Source: an uncultured Flavobacteriales bacterium (GTDB lineage Bacteria; Bacteroidota; Bacteroidia; Flavobacteriales_G; Salibacteraceae). Taken from it: DNA of 64,000 nucleotides. Position 1 is the first letter of the stretch. Every line of letters starts with the position of its first letter. The translations under genes were made by a program, and so were the position numbers. The notes beneath the pieces were generated by a model that saw only the letters and a list, made by a program, of their open reading frames with translations, did not search any database and had not been told where the DNA came from. Positions 34,026 to 43,218 of this stretch are shown here, one piece after another. The stretch is from contig CALCCE010000151.1 in assembly GCA_937899835.1 (NCBI GenBank), positions 1 through 64,000 on the forward strand. The letters run 5' to 3'.

Positions 34026-34874
34026 ATGAGGCTTAAAACCAACAAGCGCAGGAGTTTAACCGTGTGCACTTGGGTAGTTTTTACCATTGTTTTGCTGGGA
34101 GCCCAATTCCCTGAACCCGCCGGGCCCACCTTACCTTTTATGATTCCTCAGCTCCAAAAAGCACCATCCATTGATGGTAACCTGGAAGAGTGGAAAGCGC
34201 TGGCGTTCTCCGATGGAGCCTGGGATTTGGATCGGGTAAAAGCCAGCGCATGGTACCAACCCAAGCGTAACCGGCTCACCCTGCACGAAGGGGAAGACCC
34301 CAATAGTCTCGATTTAAAAGCACGCTATTACATGGCTTGGGATCGAAAATACCTTTACCTGGGTGCTGAAGTGAAAGACAATGTCAATGATGTGACGGAG
34401 GCAAAACATGCTCCCAAACGATGGTATTACAAAGATGCCATTGCGTGGTTTTTAGAAGCTCCTCTCGATACGGTAGCGGAAAAATTTGGCGAAGGCGACC
34501 ATGGATTTGCTTTCGTGATTGATACCACACGCCCCGACTATGGAGCCTGGTGGAGACATGGTAGTACGGCAACCAATTATTTGGAAGAACCCTTGCCAGT
34601 GAAAGGCAGTGATTACGCAATCGTGATGCAGCCCACAAAAGACAGTCCGGCGGGATATGTATTGGAAGCACGTATTGCCTGGGCAGCCACTGTAAAAAAG
34701 GGCAGCAGCGCGTGGAAAAAGCCAAAGGTGGGAGACCGCTACCGTTTAATGTTGGTGCATTGTGACCCCGATGGTGGAGAATATGGGGGGCACTTGCTCA
34801 TCTATGGCCAAGGCGATGACGACTCTACCTGGACAGAAGTTAAGTTGGGACCGGCTAAATCCAAGCACTTATGA
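34026..34874 (+). CDS. CBM9-like secreted protein
   Basis: A 282-residue protein with an N-terminal signal/anchor (about 10-25) and a domain resembling carbohydrate-binding module family 9 and related sugar-binding domains (SIDGNLEEWKALAFSDGAWD, ARYYMAWDRKYLYLGAEVKDN, KDAIAWFLEAP, EARIAWAA, YRLMLVHCDPDGG). The ATG at 34026 is preferred to a TTG nine bases earlier. It overlaps the following GH28-like gene by four bases (ATGA) and is the first gene of that operon, so it probably holds or delivers the glycan. Confidence 0.85.
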   Translation: MRLKTNKRRSLTVCTWVVFTIVLLGAQFPEPAGPTLPFMIPQLQKAPSIDGNLEEWKALAFSDGAWDLDRVKASAWYQPKRNRLTLHEGEDPNSLDLKARYYMAWDRKYLYLGAEVKDNVNDVTEAKHAPKRWYYKDAIAWFLEAPLDTVAEKFGEGDHGFAFVIDTTRPDYGAWWRHGSTATNYLEEPLPVKGSDYAIVMQPTKDSPAGYVLEARIAWAATVKKGSSAWKKPKVGDRYRLMLVHCDPDGGEYGGHLLIYGQGDDDSTWTEVKLGPAKSKHL

Positions 34875-36466
34875 AGCAGTATCTTAATCAGCACCGCTTG
34901 TTTTTGCTGGTGCTGTTCGTATCGGTGGTTGGGTGCTACAAAGGCATGGGGCAATCCAACCCATCTTGGAAAAATATCCTTGATTTTGGCGCAACGGCGG
35001 AAAAAGAAGTGGTTTCCACGAAATTTATTCAAGCGGCAATAGACAGTTGTTACCACCAAGGGGGAGGCACCGTTTATTTTCCGCCCGGAGACTACCTCAG
35101 TGGTACATTGATCCTAAAAGACTATGTGACCCTGCACCTGGAATCGGGAGCCACCCTTTGGGCCAGCAGAAACATCGATCATTATAAAGCCCCCCTCATC
35201 GATGCCATTAAACCCATGCTACTCTATGCCAATGGTGCCAAAAACATTGCTATTGAGGGAGGCGGTACCATCCATGTGCAGGCCGAGCGGGTTTACGAAG
35301 ACTTGCGCAATACCGACCGCTTTATAAAGGAGGAAACCGAAAATGCGCGCAAGGCAGGTGTGGAAATGAAGCAATATTACCACGTGCCCCCGGCCGTGGG
35401 CCTGCTCACCTTTGCCGATTGCGAAAACATTAAGGTAGAGGACGTTGCGTTGATTGAGTCGTCCTTTTGGTGTTTGCACATCATTCGCAGCAGGCACATT
35501 TTTATTCGTGGCGTGAGCATTCGGTCGAGTTTGGAGGCAGGTATCAATTCCGATGGCATTGATATTAATTCTTGCCAGGATGTTGTGATCTCCGATTGCC
35601 TGATTTCTACGGGAGACGATGCTATTGTCATGAAAAGCTGGTACGACCAACCCTGCGAAAATATCACCGTGAGCAACTGCGTGTTAGAATCTTCCTCTAC
35701 TGCCTTGAAGTTGGGAACTGAAACCAAGGGCGACATGCGGCACATTGTATTCAACAATTGCGCTATTCGCAATTCTAACCGTGGTTTGAGCATTGTGATG
35801 CGCGATGGTGGAACGGTAGAGGACGTGGTATTTTCCAACATTACGATCGAATGCAGCCGGAGGCATTTCAATTGGTGGGGAAACGGTGACCCGATTTGGA
35901 TCTACCTTACCAAACGCTACCCAAATTCCAAGGTTGGTACCATCCGCAATGTGGTGTTCGACAATGTAATTGCCCGTGGGATGGGCACCAGTAAAATCGA
36001 GTCTACGGAAGGAAAAAACATTCACAACATTCGCCTCAAAAACGTTCAGCTGCACATGGAAGCCGAATCAAAGCCGGATAAAAGGGCCGATCATGGCTTC
36101 TACACCAATGGGGTCGTAGGTTTGCGAATGGTGGGATGCCGCATCACCTGGGACCAGGAAAAAACTGAACCGAAATGGGCAAGCGCAGTTTTTTTAGAAA
36201 ATACCGATGAGGTTCTGATTGATGGCTTGGAAGCTGTACCTGGCCAAAAAGACCCTGCCTATCCGGTGGTGCATCTCCAATCGGTTACCCAAGCCATTAT
36301 TCGAAATTGCAGGGCCCTTGAAGAAGTCGGTTTGTTCGTGAAAGTGGAAGGAAAGGAAAGTGCCTTGATTCAGCTGGAAAACAACAATCCCTTTCAAAAA
36401 GCCAAGTCGTTGTTACGCATTGGCTCCGATGTTCTGCAACCAAACTCCATAAAAACTAAACCATGA
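34871..36466 (+). CDS. GH28-like right-handed beta-helix protein (polygalacturonase family)
   Basis: A 531-residue secreted or lipid-anchored beta-helix (signal with VVGC near 18-21 or cleavage near GMGQS). The GH28 aspartates are visible: NSDGID at 226-231 and GDD at 248-250. The usual G-H-G and R-I-K elements are replaced by STALKLGTETKGD (276-288) and RGLSIVMRDGG (304-314), so the catalytic His is not evident. It may cleave an unusual galacturonide or rhamnogalacturonan bond. Second gene of a four-gene coupled operon; starts and ends in four-base overlaps. Confidence 0.85.
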   Translation: MKQYLNQHRLFLLVLFVSVVGCYKGMGQSNPSWKNILDFGATAEKEVVSTKFIQAAIDSCYHQGGGTVYFPPGDYLSGTLILKDYVTLHLESGATLWASRNIDHYKAPLIDAIKPMLLYANGAKNIAIEGGGTIHVQAERVYEDLRNTDRFIKEETENARKAGVEMKQYYHVPPAVGLLTFADCENIKVEDVALIESSFWCLHIIRSRHIFIRGVSIRSSLEAGINSDGIDINSCQDVVISDCLISTGDDAIVMKSWYDQPCENITVSNCVLESSSTALKLGTETKGDMRHIVFNNCAIRNSNRGLSIVMRDGGTVEDVVFSNITIECSRRHFNWWGNGDPIWIYLTKRYPNSKVGTIRNVVFDNVIARGMGTSKIESTEGKNIHNIRLKNVQLHMEAESKPDKRADHGFYTNGVVGLRMVGCRITWDQEKTEPKWASAVFLENTDEVLIDGLEAVPGQKDPAYPVVHLQSVTQAIIRNCRALEEVGLFVKVEGKESALIQLENNNPFQKAKSLLRIGSDVLQPNSIKTKP

Positions 36467-36957
36467 AGCAGGCATTGATTTTGATTTGGGGAATGCTGTT
36501 GCTAAGCCTGTCCTATCAAGGGAAGACGCAAAACTTTGAGGGGCAACAGCAATTCAAGTTGTATTCCAACGCAACCATTGTTTGGGATCCGGTGAAAGTG
36601 CATTACAAGTCTTACAAGGTAGAAAGCGGCTCAGACCTGGTATTCGAGTTTTCAACCGACAATTCTTCTGATCCAGGCAACCATTCGAAGGTCATTTCGA
36701 AGTTCTCTTTTCAAGTTCCCGAAAAGGCACGGAAGTTTTCATTTACCAACAAGGAGATCACAGCACAAAATGGCATCTACATTGAGTATGGTCAAACGAT
36801 GGATCGGGGGATCAAACCCATAGAAAATGGTACGATTAGCGGCCAAAAGTTGAAAGACGGCAGCTGGGAAATCGAGATAGACATCACCTGGAAAGGCCGC
36901 CTGACCGGAAAAACGTATCGTTTACAATTGACCGAAACCTATCTCTTAGTCAATTGA
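36463..36957 (+). CDS. Small secreted protein in the rhamnogalacturonan operon
   Basis: A 164-residue product with a Sec signal (ALILIWGMLLLSLSYQGKTQ) and an all-beta mature part. I do not recognise it. Its position between a GH28-like and a GH78 gene, with four-base overlaps at both ends, strongly suggests a role in the same glycan pathway, perhaps binding. Confidence 0.75.
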   Translation: MKQALILIWGMLLLSLSYQGKTQNFEGQQQFKLYSNATIVWDPVKVHYKSYKVESGSDLVFEFSTDNSSDPGNHSKVISKFSFQVPEKARKFSFTNKEITAQNGIYIEYGQTMDRGIKPIENGTISGQKLKDGSWEIEIDITWKGRLTGKTYRLQLTETYLLVN

Positions 36958-39764
36958 AAAAGTTAGACCAATGTTGGGTAATAGTGGTTGCTTTAGTGTT
37001 GGGAGCATGTTCCAATCCACCACCCGAGCCACAAACCGATCTTAGGCCTACACACTTACGTTGCGAGTACCTTCAAAATCCTTTGGGCATTGATGCCACT
37101 GCGCCAAGATTAAGTTGGCAGTTGGAAGCTGATAATAGGGGACGTAACCAATTGGCTTACCGCATTTTGGTCGCATCTGATTCCTCTGCGCTGCATTCTG
37201 ATGAGGCTGATCTTTGGGATTCGGATACCGTTTATTCCAGGCAAAGCCTACAGATTGGGTATGAGGGCAAGCCGTTGCATTCTGGCCAGGACTGTTTTTG
37301 GAAAGTGCAGGTTTGGGATCAGGACAGTGCTGTTTCGGTTTGGAGTCCGGTGGCGCGTTGGTCGATGGGCTTGCTCCAGGCATCCGATTGGAAGGCACAT
37401 TGGATTGGCTACGATGCAGCGTGGGCTGACACGACCATTAAAGCCCGTCCGTGGGGCAACGGCATGCGTCAAAAAATGGATTATAGGCCATTGCCGTGCC
37501 CTTATTTGCGCAAAGAGTTTGAAGTCGATCAGGAGGTGAAATCGGCCAAAGTGTATGCCACCAGCCTTGGTGTTTATGAGTTGTACATCAATGGAAAACG
37601 GGTGGGAGAGGAGTATTTAGCCCCGGGATGGACGGATTACCGAAAACGCATCTATTACCGCACTTATGAGGTAGCACCGTTGCTAAAACCGGGTAAAAAC
37701 GTGGTAGCCGCCATCTTGTCCGACGGCTGGTACGCTGGAACAATTGCCAATAAAGGACGGTATTTCTATGGTAGAAACCTTCGCTTAAAAGCACATGTGG
37801 TTTGGACCTCACCGGAAGGAGAGCTTAAGTTAGTAACCACCGATTCCAGTTGGAAAGCCAGTTACGGCCCCTTGCGAGAAGCCGATATGCAAGGCGGAGA
37901 AACCTACGATGCCCGATTGGAAATGCCCGGTTGGAATGCCCCCGGTTTTAAGGATGCGCATTGGGTACCGGTAGTGGTTAGCGATACACAAACTGCTGTA
38001 TTAGAAGCCCATCCTGGGCCACCAGTGGTAGCTACCGAAGCATTGGCTCCCGAATTGATAACCCGCACCGATTCGGGAACCTACATCGTGGACATGGGGC
38101 AAAATTTTGCCGGCTGGGTTCGCATTTCCGGAACGGGTGATTCGGGTCAAAGAATGGTCATAAGGTTTGCCGAAAAACTAAACCAGGACGGAAGCTTGCA
38201 TACCCGTAACCTGCGCACTGCGCGTTGCACCGATACCTACGTGTTTGCCGGAAAAGAGACCGAAACCTTTGAACCCCGATTCACTTATCACGGTTTTCAG
38301 TTTCTTGAAATTAAGGGCTATCCCGGTGAACTGACCAAAGAAAACCTACGAGGCATTGTGGTGCACTCCAACTTGCCAAGGGTCGGAACTTTTGAATGTT
38401 CCAACAGCTTGATTAACCGCATTTATCAAAACATTCTTTGGAGCCAGCGCTCTAATTACTTGGAAGTGCCTACCGATTGCCCGCAACGCGATGAGCGGCT
38501 CGGCTGGACCGGCGATGGCCAGATTTTCATGAAAACCGCTAGCTATAACATGGACCTGGGGGCGTTTTTCACCAAATGGATGGTGGACATTGACGACGGT
38601 CGCTTTCCCGATGGCCGCTATCCCAGCACCGCTCCAAAAGTGTATACCGGAAGTGCTGCCGGTTGGGCGGAGGCGGGAATCATCATTCCCTGGCGCCTGT
38701 ACGAATTGTATCAGGACAAGCGGGTATTGCAACGCTACTATCCTTCCATGCAAGGGTGGATGGATTTTATGCATGCCAACAAGCAAGAAGAATACATCAG
38801 TACGCTGTGGACCTATGGTGACTGGCAAAATGTGGACAGCGAAACCTCTAAAAAAGTCTTGGCCACCGCCTATTACAAACGCACTGCCGATTTGATGCAC
38901 CAAATTGCTACTGTGATCGGGCGAACAGAGGATGCTGCGGACTACGGTGCGCTATCCGATAGCATTAAGGCGGCCTTTCAACGGGAGTTGGTACAGGATA
39001 GCGGCAAAATCGAAGGGAATACACAAACCGCTTATTTACTGGCTTTAGGCTTTGACCTCACTAACGATTCGCTCCAACCTTTGATTGAAAAACAACTGCT
39101 GCGTGCATTGCAGGAAGCCGACTGGCATTTGACCACCGGGATTCATGGCACCCGCTTGCTCCTCCCGGTTTTAACGCGCATGGAACGAACCGATTTGGCT
39201 TATCGGATATTACAACATGAAGATTATCCCTCTTGGGGACATCATGTGGAAAATGGAGCTACTACGATTTGGGAACGGTGGAACAGTTTTTCAGAGGAAG
39301 AGGGCTTTCACAAAGACAGCACCAATTCACTGAATCATTATGCTTACGGAGCGGTAGGAGAGTGGCTTTTCGCTTTTTTGGTGGGAATCTACCATCTATG
39401 TCCCGGTTTCTATAGCCTTAAATTTTGTCCTCTGATTGGGGGGGGGGGCCCGTTCGCCAAAGCCACTTTTCGTTCTCCCAAAGGACCGATTCAAGTGGAT
39501 TGGTCGTTCAAAGCAGGACAGTTGGAACTGAAAGTAGTACTGCCTCCCAATACCACAACGGAGGTACACTTGCCCAGCGATCGGATTGCCGATATTCTGG
39601 AGACCGGTCGAGCCTTGTCAGCATGTCCTGATATTGAGCTATTGAAGAAGGAAAAAGGCTTGACGGTGGTACGCATTGGCTCGGGAAACTTCCATTTCAG
39701 CTTGCCTTTTCACTTGCCTTTGCCCATCTCTAATGGCGAAAAACGGACGGGTAATGACGCATAG
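36954..39764 (+). CDS. GH78 alpha-L-rhamnosidase (lipoprotein)
   Basis: A 936-residue enzyme that removes terminal alpha-L-rhamnose. The TTG start gives a lipoprotein signal with lipobox LGAC (Cys19). N-terminal beta-sandwich modules precede the (alpha/alpha)6 barrel; the catalytic line PTDCPQRDERLGWTGD lies at 507-521, and the conserved GATTIWERWNS near residue 770 supplies the second acidic residue. A C-terminal beta-sandwich follows. A run of 11 G's (39438-39448) lies in the frame near residue 830. Likely acts on rhamnogalacturonan with the GH28-like protein. Confidence 0.93.
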   Translation: MKKLDQCWVIVVALVLGACSNPPPEPQTDLRPTHLRCEYLQNPLGIDATAPRLSWQLEADNRGRNQLAYRILVASDSSALHSDEADLWDSDTVYSRQSLQIGYEGKPLHSGQDCFWKVQVWDQDSAVSVWSPVARWSMGLLQASDWKAHWIGYDAAWADTTIKARPWGNGMRQKMDYRPLPCPYLRKEFEVDQEVKSAKVYATSLGVYELYINGKRVGEEYLAPGWTDYRKRIYYRTYEVAPLLKPGKNVVAAILSDGWYAGTIANKGRYFYGRNLRLKAHVVWTSPEGELKLVTTDSSWKASYGPLREADMQGGETYDARLEMPGWNAPGFKDAHWVPVVVSDTQTAVLEAHPGPPVVATEALAPELITRTDSGTYIVDMGQNFAGWVRISGTGDSGQRMVIRFAEKLNQDGSLHTRNLRTARCTDTYVFAGKETETFEPRFTYHGFQFLEIKGYPGELTKENLRGIVVHSNLPRVGTFECSNSLINRIYQNILWSQRSNYLEVPTDCPQRDERLGWTGDGQIFMKTASYNMDLGAFFTKWMVDIDDGRFPDGRYPSTAPKVYTGSAAGWAEAGIIIPWRLYELYQDKRVLQRYYPSMQGWMDFMHANKQEEYISTLWTYGDWQNVDSETSKKVLATAYYKRTADLMHQIATVIGRTEDAADYGALSDSIKAAFQRELVQDSGKIEGNTQTAYLLALGFDLTNDSLQPLIEKQLLRALQEADWHLTTGIHGTRLLLPVLTRMERTDLAYRILQHEDYPSWGHHVENGATTIWERWNSFSEEEGFHKDSTNSLNHYAYGAVGEWLFAFLVGIYHLCPGFYSLKFCPLIGGGGPFAKATFRSPKGPIQVDWSFKAGQLELKVVLPPNTTTEVHLPSDRIADILETGRALSACPDIELLKKEKGLTVVRIGSGNFHFSLPFHLPLPISNGEKRTGNDA
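39438..39448. repeat. Homopolymer run of 11 G inside the GH78 gene
   Basis: Eleven consecutive G's encode part of IGGGGPF. Long G runs slip during replication, and a one-base change would truncate the protein near residue 830. In the given reading the frame is intact: the following residues (KATFRSPKGPIQVDWSF) match the expected GH78 C-terminus. Confidence 0.8.
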
Positions 39765-39769
39765 CAGCC

Positions 39770-40591
39770 TCAAGGCATAATCGCCACTGGTTGCAATTCA
39801 GAAGAACGGTCTCCCGATGCCAATCCAAAATAATAGATGCCGGGTTTAAGGCCGCGCACGTCCAGGGTTTCCATGCCTTGATGGCCACTGATAGCCACCG
39901 TTTGCAATTGTTGACCCGAAGCGGAAAACAAGCGAATTTCTCCCGATTCTTGTTTGGGACCTAAGCGGTAGCGAAACTCAATAAAACTACGACTGGGGTT
40001 CTGTACCGTTTCCAGGCAAAAAGATTCACAAACGGTGGGTTCGGCCTGTACTACAATGGTAGAGGTGTGCCGACATCCTAAATCATTGCGTGCAATGAGG
40101 TGAATCTGGTAAGTGCCAGCCTCCTCGAAAGTCATGCTGGCATTGAGTTCACTGGTGGTTTCGCCTCCGGGAAGTAACCAGGTAAAACGGTTGGCATTGG
40201 TGGAAAAATTGGTAAACTCCACATCAAAAGGCACCCGATCGCGCGTAGTGCTGGCACCGATTGCCGCTTGCGGAGCGGGCACAACCACCAGCACATCTCT
40301 TTGCGTGGCACTTTCAAATGCGGTGCCGTTCCCCACAGTTAAGGTCACGGAATAAGTTCCGGGTTCTTGGTAGGTATGGATAGGATGCTGTTCGCTGCTT
40401 TGATTGCCGTCTCCAAAGTCCCATTTCCAACTGGTTAACGACCCTTCGGATTTGTCGGTGAATCCGACACTGGTTCCGGTGCAAACCTGGGTTTGAGCAG
40501 GAGTAGCCAACACAAATTCGGCTACCAATTGGGCAGAAATAGAGCAGGGAAATGCCATGCTCACCAGCAAAATGGAGAGAAAACGAATCAT
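39770..40591 (-). CDS. PKD-domain protein with T9SS sorting tail
   Basis: A 273-residue surface or secreted protein: signal peptide to about residue 20, a PKD domain (about 35-105: SWKWDFGDGNQSSEQHPIHTY), a second PKD-like domain (about 110-180: FTWLLPGGETTSE), and a C-terminal type IX secretion tail (GEIRLFSASGQQLQTVAI ... GLKPGIYYFGLASGD). PKD domains bind surfaces or other proteins; there is no enzyme domain. It ends 5 bases from the GH78 stop, so it belongs to a different, convergent unit. Confidence 0.88.
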   Translation of the reverse strand: MIRFLSILLVSMAFPCSISAQLVAEFVLATPAQTQVCTGTSVGFTDKSEGSLTSWKWDFGDGNQSSEQHPIHTYQEPGTYSVTLTVGNGTAFESATQRDVLVVVPAPQAAIGASTTRDRVPFDVEFTNFSTNANRFTWLLPGGETTSELNASMTFEEAGTYQIHLIARNDLGCRHTSTIVVQAEPTVCESFCLETVQNPSRSFIEFRYRLGPKQESGEIRLFSASGQQLQTVAISGHQGMETLDVRGLKPGIYYFGLASGDRSSELQPVAIMP

Positions 40592-40779
40592 CGCAATGAA
40601 AAGGGGTTAGAAAACATGGAAAAGTTTACCGCTCCAATAACGAGGGGTTCTTGCATTTATTGTGGTGGAGCGCAAGGTTTAATAATCGTATTAAGTTTCT
40701 GTTTTACAGTAGGTTGCATTTGTTTGTGAATTTTTGGCATCCGTTTTGGGATAAGTACATCGAAACCGATTAAAACCAA

Positions 40780-41316
40780 ATGCTTATGAAAAGCCTCGTT
40801 CAAAATACCGTCTTTCGATTGATGGCCCTTGTGGCAATTTTTGGGCTTGCGCAAGGATGTGTTGTGGTAGACAACACGCCAGGCCCTCCCGGCTTACCCG
40901 GCAACGCTTGGTTTGGAGTCGGCTACGCATCTTTCGCTCCTTACAGCTATTGGGACGAGAATCCTTCCATTCCTACCAATCCGCTGTTGCACGAATACTA
41001 CATCACCGCACCCGGAACCTATTATTTCGAATACTTTATCGATCCTACGGAGTACTGGTACGGCACCTACACCATCTTCATCAATCCAGGTGGTCAGGGT
41101 GGACCTCGTGGAGAACCTGGATTCAACGGGTTAGATACCTACCTCTTGCTGCAATGCGATCCTTATGGTCCCAATGAAGTTCGTTTCCGTACTGATGGTT
41201 CGCAAGTACAAAACGGCAATGAAGTAGTGCTGGAAGGGGAAGGTTTCACGGTGAAGATGCAAAAAACATCGATTGCTGAACGTCCACCACGACACCAGCC
41301 CGAGAAAAGAAATTAA
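40780..41316 (+). CDS. Small lipoprotein with collagen-like triplets
   Basis: A 178-residue product with lipobox GLAQGC (Cys27 from the first ATG), then a short Gly-Pro-Pro-Gly run (PGPPGLPG) and later GGQGGPRGEPG, both collagen-like Gly-x-y motifs. Aromatic and tyrosine-rich beta segments separate them (YYFEYFIDPTEYWYGTY). I know no family for it. Two close ATGs (40780, 40786) are possible. A bidirectional terminator lies after it. Confidence 0.75.
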   Translation: MLMKSLVQNTVFRLMALVAIFGLAQGCVVVDNTPGPPGLPGNAWFGVGYASFAPYSYWDENPSIPTNPLLHEYYITAPGTYYFEYFIDPTEYWYGTYTIFINPGGQGGPRGEPGFNGLDTYLLLQCDPYGPNEVRFRTDGSQVQNGNEVVLEGEGFTVKMQKTSIAERPPRHQPEKRN

Positions 41317-41342
41317 ACGCTGTTAGGTTGATGGCTGAATGA

Positions 41343-41380
41343 AAAAGGCCCGGTCTCCAATTGAGGAGTCCGGGCCTTTT
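41343..41380. terminator. Bidirectional intrinsic terminator
   Basis: AAAAGGCCCGG-T-CTCC (41343-41358) and GGAG-T-CCGGGCCTTTT (41365-41380) form a 15-bp stem with one mismatch and A/T runs on both sides, between the converging lipoprotein gene and the SPOR-like gene. Confidence 0.85.
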
Positions 41381-41401
41381 CGCTGTTGGCTTAGGTATAT
41401 C

Positions 41402-42901
41402 TTACCGGCGAAATTGCATCGCGTTTTCTGTATCGTTAGATTGATTCTTGCGTTTTTTCTTCTTGGCGGTGTTGGCCATGCGTTCTTCTTCTTTCCGTTG
41501 GTTTTGCACCATGATGGCTTCCCGCACGGTGATTTTGTAGTTACCGTTGAAGGCTACCACAAAAGCATCTCCATAACCCAGGCTTTTAATACGCGCTTTT
41601 TCAGCACTGGCTTCTTCGTAAGTACCGTAAGAACCTACCGTAAGAATGGTGACCTCGCCTTGCGTCATGGCCGTTAGGTTATCAATGTCGAGAAAGGCTT
41701 GAGCTACCCGATCTTCCATGTAATTGGCATAAGCGCCAACTTGTACCCGAAACTCTACTTTGCCATTGGGCGCCCGCTTGATGGGTTGGTTGCCAAGGGT
41801 AACTACTTCTTCAGTAAACCGCTCATTGGCACCATTTACGTCCACAATGAAAGCATCTGGATACCCGGAAGTACGAATCAATTCCAACAGCGTTTCGGCT
41901 TGCCTACGATAGTTGAAACGACCGACTACGTAGCGGTAAACGCCATTTTGATCTACATATACTTCTACGTTTTTCAAGTTTTTGAACTCGGCGGTAAACT
42001 TAGGCTCCAGCAATGCGCCCACTTGCACACCGTACAAAGAAGAGTAAGTGGTGTAGGCAATGGGTTTGGTTTTCACTTCACCCGAATTGTTGACTGGCGT
42101 TAAGCGTTCCCGGATCACAGGTCCCTGACGAATGTCCGGAGCTACCGGTGGTGCTTCTGGCGCTTGAATTACCGGAATCTCAGCTACAACTCCCTCGGTT
42201 GGATCTACCAACGCTACCGGTTCTTCGTCAAAATTGGGCTCGGCGGGTGTCACTTCAATAGGCTCTACTTCACGCTGGGCTAAGTTGCCAGGATTTTCAG
42301 GCTCATTTTGTACTGGGAAGATGGCCGCTGGCATCAAAGGCATTTCTTCTGCCGGTTGATGTTTGGGGCGTTCTGGTTTGCTTTCTTCGGCCAACATCGG
42401 TTCGGCCTCCTCCTTTTCCGGTTCTTCCGGCCAGCATTCGCGCACCCATTTTTGTCCATCAATCAGGTAATACTCATCCTCGTAAGAGTATACCGTGTAA
42501 AACTTGTTCAATGTACCCAGCGCTTTTGGGCATTGACCCGTACGGCTGTAGGCAATAATGAGGTAATAATAAACGTACTCGGGAGAGTGCCGTTCCTTAT
42601 AAGAACCAGGATCATAATCGCGTGAAAAGCTCTTTTCTGCTTCTTCTAATAAGGTCACTACCCGTTTGGGGTCTTGATCCATTTTGGTGAGACAGAGGCC
42701 CAGCAGATAATTGAGGTTTCCATTGTAGCGATCAGTTTTCCACAACTCTTCCAACAAGGGAAGTGCTGCTTCAAATTTGTGATTGGCCAGGTGTAATTTG
42801 GCTTCGTTGAACTGGTCGATGTATGATTGTGGAGGCTGTGCTACAGCTGTAATGACCACAATACCAGAAAGTAAGATCGAAAATAGGACGCGATGAAGCA
42901 T
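41402..42901 (-). CDS. Secreted TPR protein with two SPOR-like domains
   Basis: A 499-residue protein with a signal peptide (LLSGIVVITAVAQ), TPR-like helices (about 25-155), a long Pro/Glu-rich linker (about 165-275) and two SPOR-like domains (about 280-355 and 375-460: FRVQVGAYANYMEDRVAQAF, then YGDAFVVAFNGNYKITVREA). SPOR domains bind denuded peptidoglycan; the linker would reach across the periplasm. A basic tail ends the protein. A -7 promoter element lies upstream. Likely a cell-envelope or division-associated factor. Confidence 0.85.
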   Translation of the reverse strand: MLHRVLFSILLSGIVVITAVAQPPQSYIDQFNEAKLHLANHKFEAALPLLEELWKTDRYNGNLNYLLGLCLTKMDQDPKRVVTLLEEAEKSFSRDYDPGSYKERHSPEYVYYYLIIAYSRTGQCPKALGTLNKFYTVYSYEDEYYLIDGQKWVRECWPEEPEKEEAEPMLAEESKPERPKHQPAEEMPLMPAAIFPVQNEPENPGNLAQREVEPIEVTPAEPNFDEEPVALVDPTEGVVAEIPVIQAPEAPPVAPDIRQGPVIRERLTPVNNSGEVKTKPIAYTTYSSLYGVQVGALLEPKFTAEFKNLKNVEVYVDQNGVYRYVVGRFNYRRQAETLLELIRTSGYPDAFIVDVNGANERFTEEVVTLGNQPIKRAPNGKVEFRVQVGAYANYMEDRVAQAFLDIDNLTAMTQGEVTILTVGSYGTYEEASAEKARIKSLGYGDAFVVAFNGNYKITVREAIMVQNQRKEEERMANTAKKKKRKNQSNDTENAMQFRR

Positions 42902-43218
42902 AGCATTTTCAGTTTAAGTCCGATCAAACTTACCGGTTAATTACTCCCGATTTAGTCCCCTTTTTTGAAGCTTTCAACAATGGGTTTTTAATAACTCTGA
43001 TTCGCCAATAGCCCATCAACCGCGTTTTTCGGCTGGAAGTACAAAAGATTTCAACAGTAGAAAGGGCTTCTTAACTGTGCGTTAATGAACAGTAGTCTGT
43101 ACCATTTCGAACAGCCCAATTCAACTACTTTTCTCCTATCACTTTAAACCCTTGGATTGGTAAGTCAAAGCTCAAGTTGGCACGCACCTTGCGTTGCTGC
43201 CAGCCGAGAATTAGACCT
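42902..43218. other. Divergent intergenic region
   Basis: This 317-base gap between the SPOR-like gene (leftward) and the FtsX-type permease gene (rightward) must hold promoters for both. One -7 candidate for the SPOR-like gene is at 42925-42932. Nothing else is recognised. Confidence 0.5.
42925..42932 (-). promoter_or_regulatory. -7 element of the SPOR-like gene
   Basis: The minus strand reads TAAGTTTG, a perfect TAnnTTTG, 24 bases upstream of the start. No TTG at standard -33 spacing. Confidence 0.4.
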
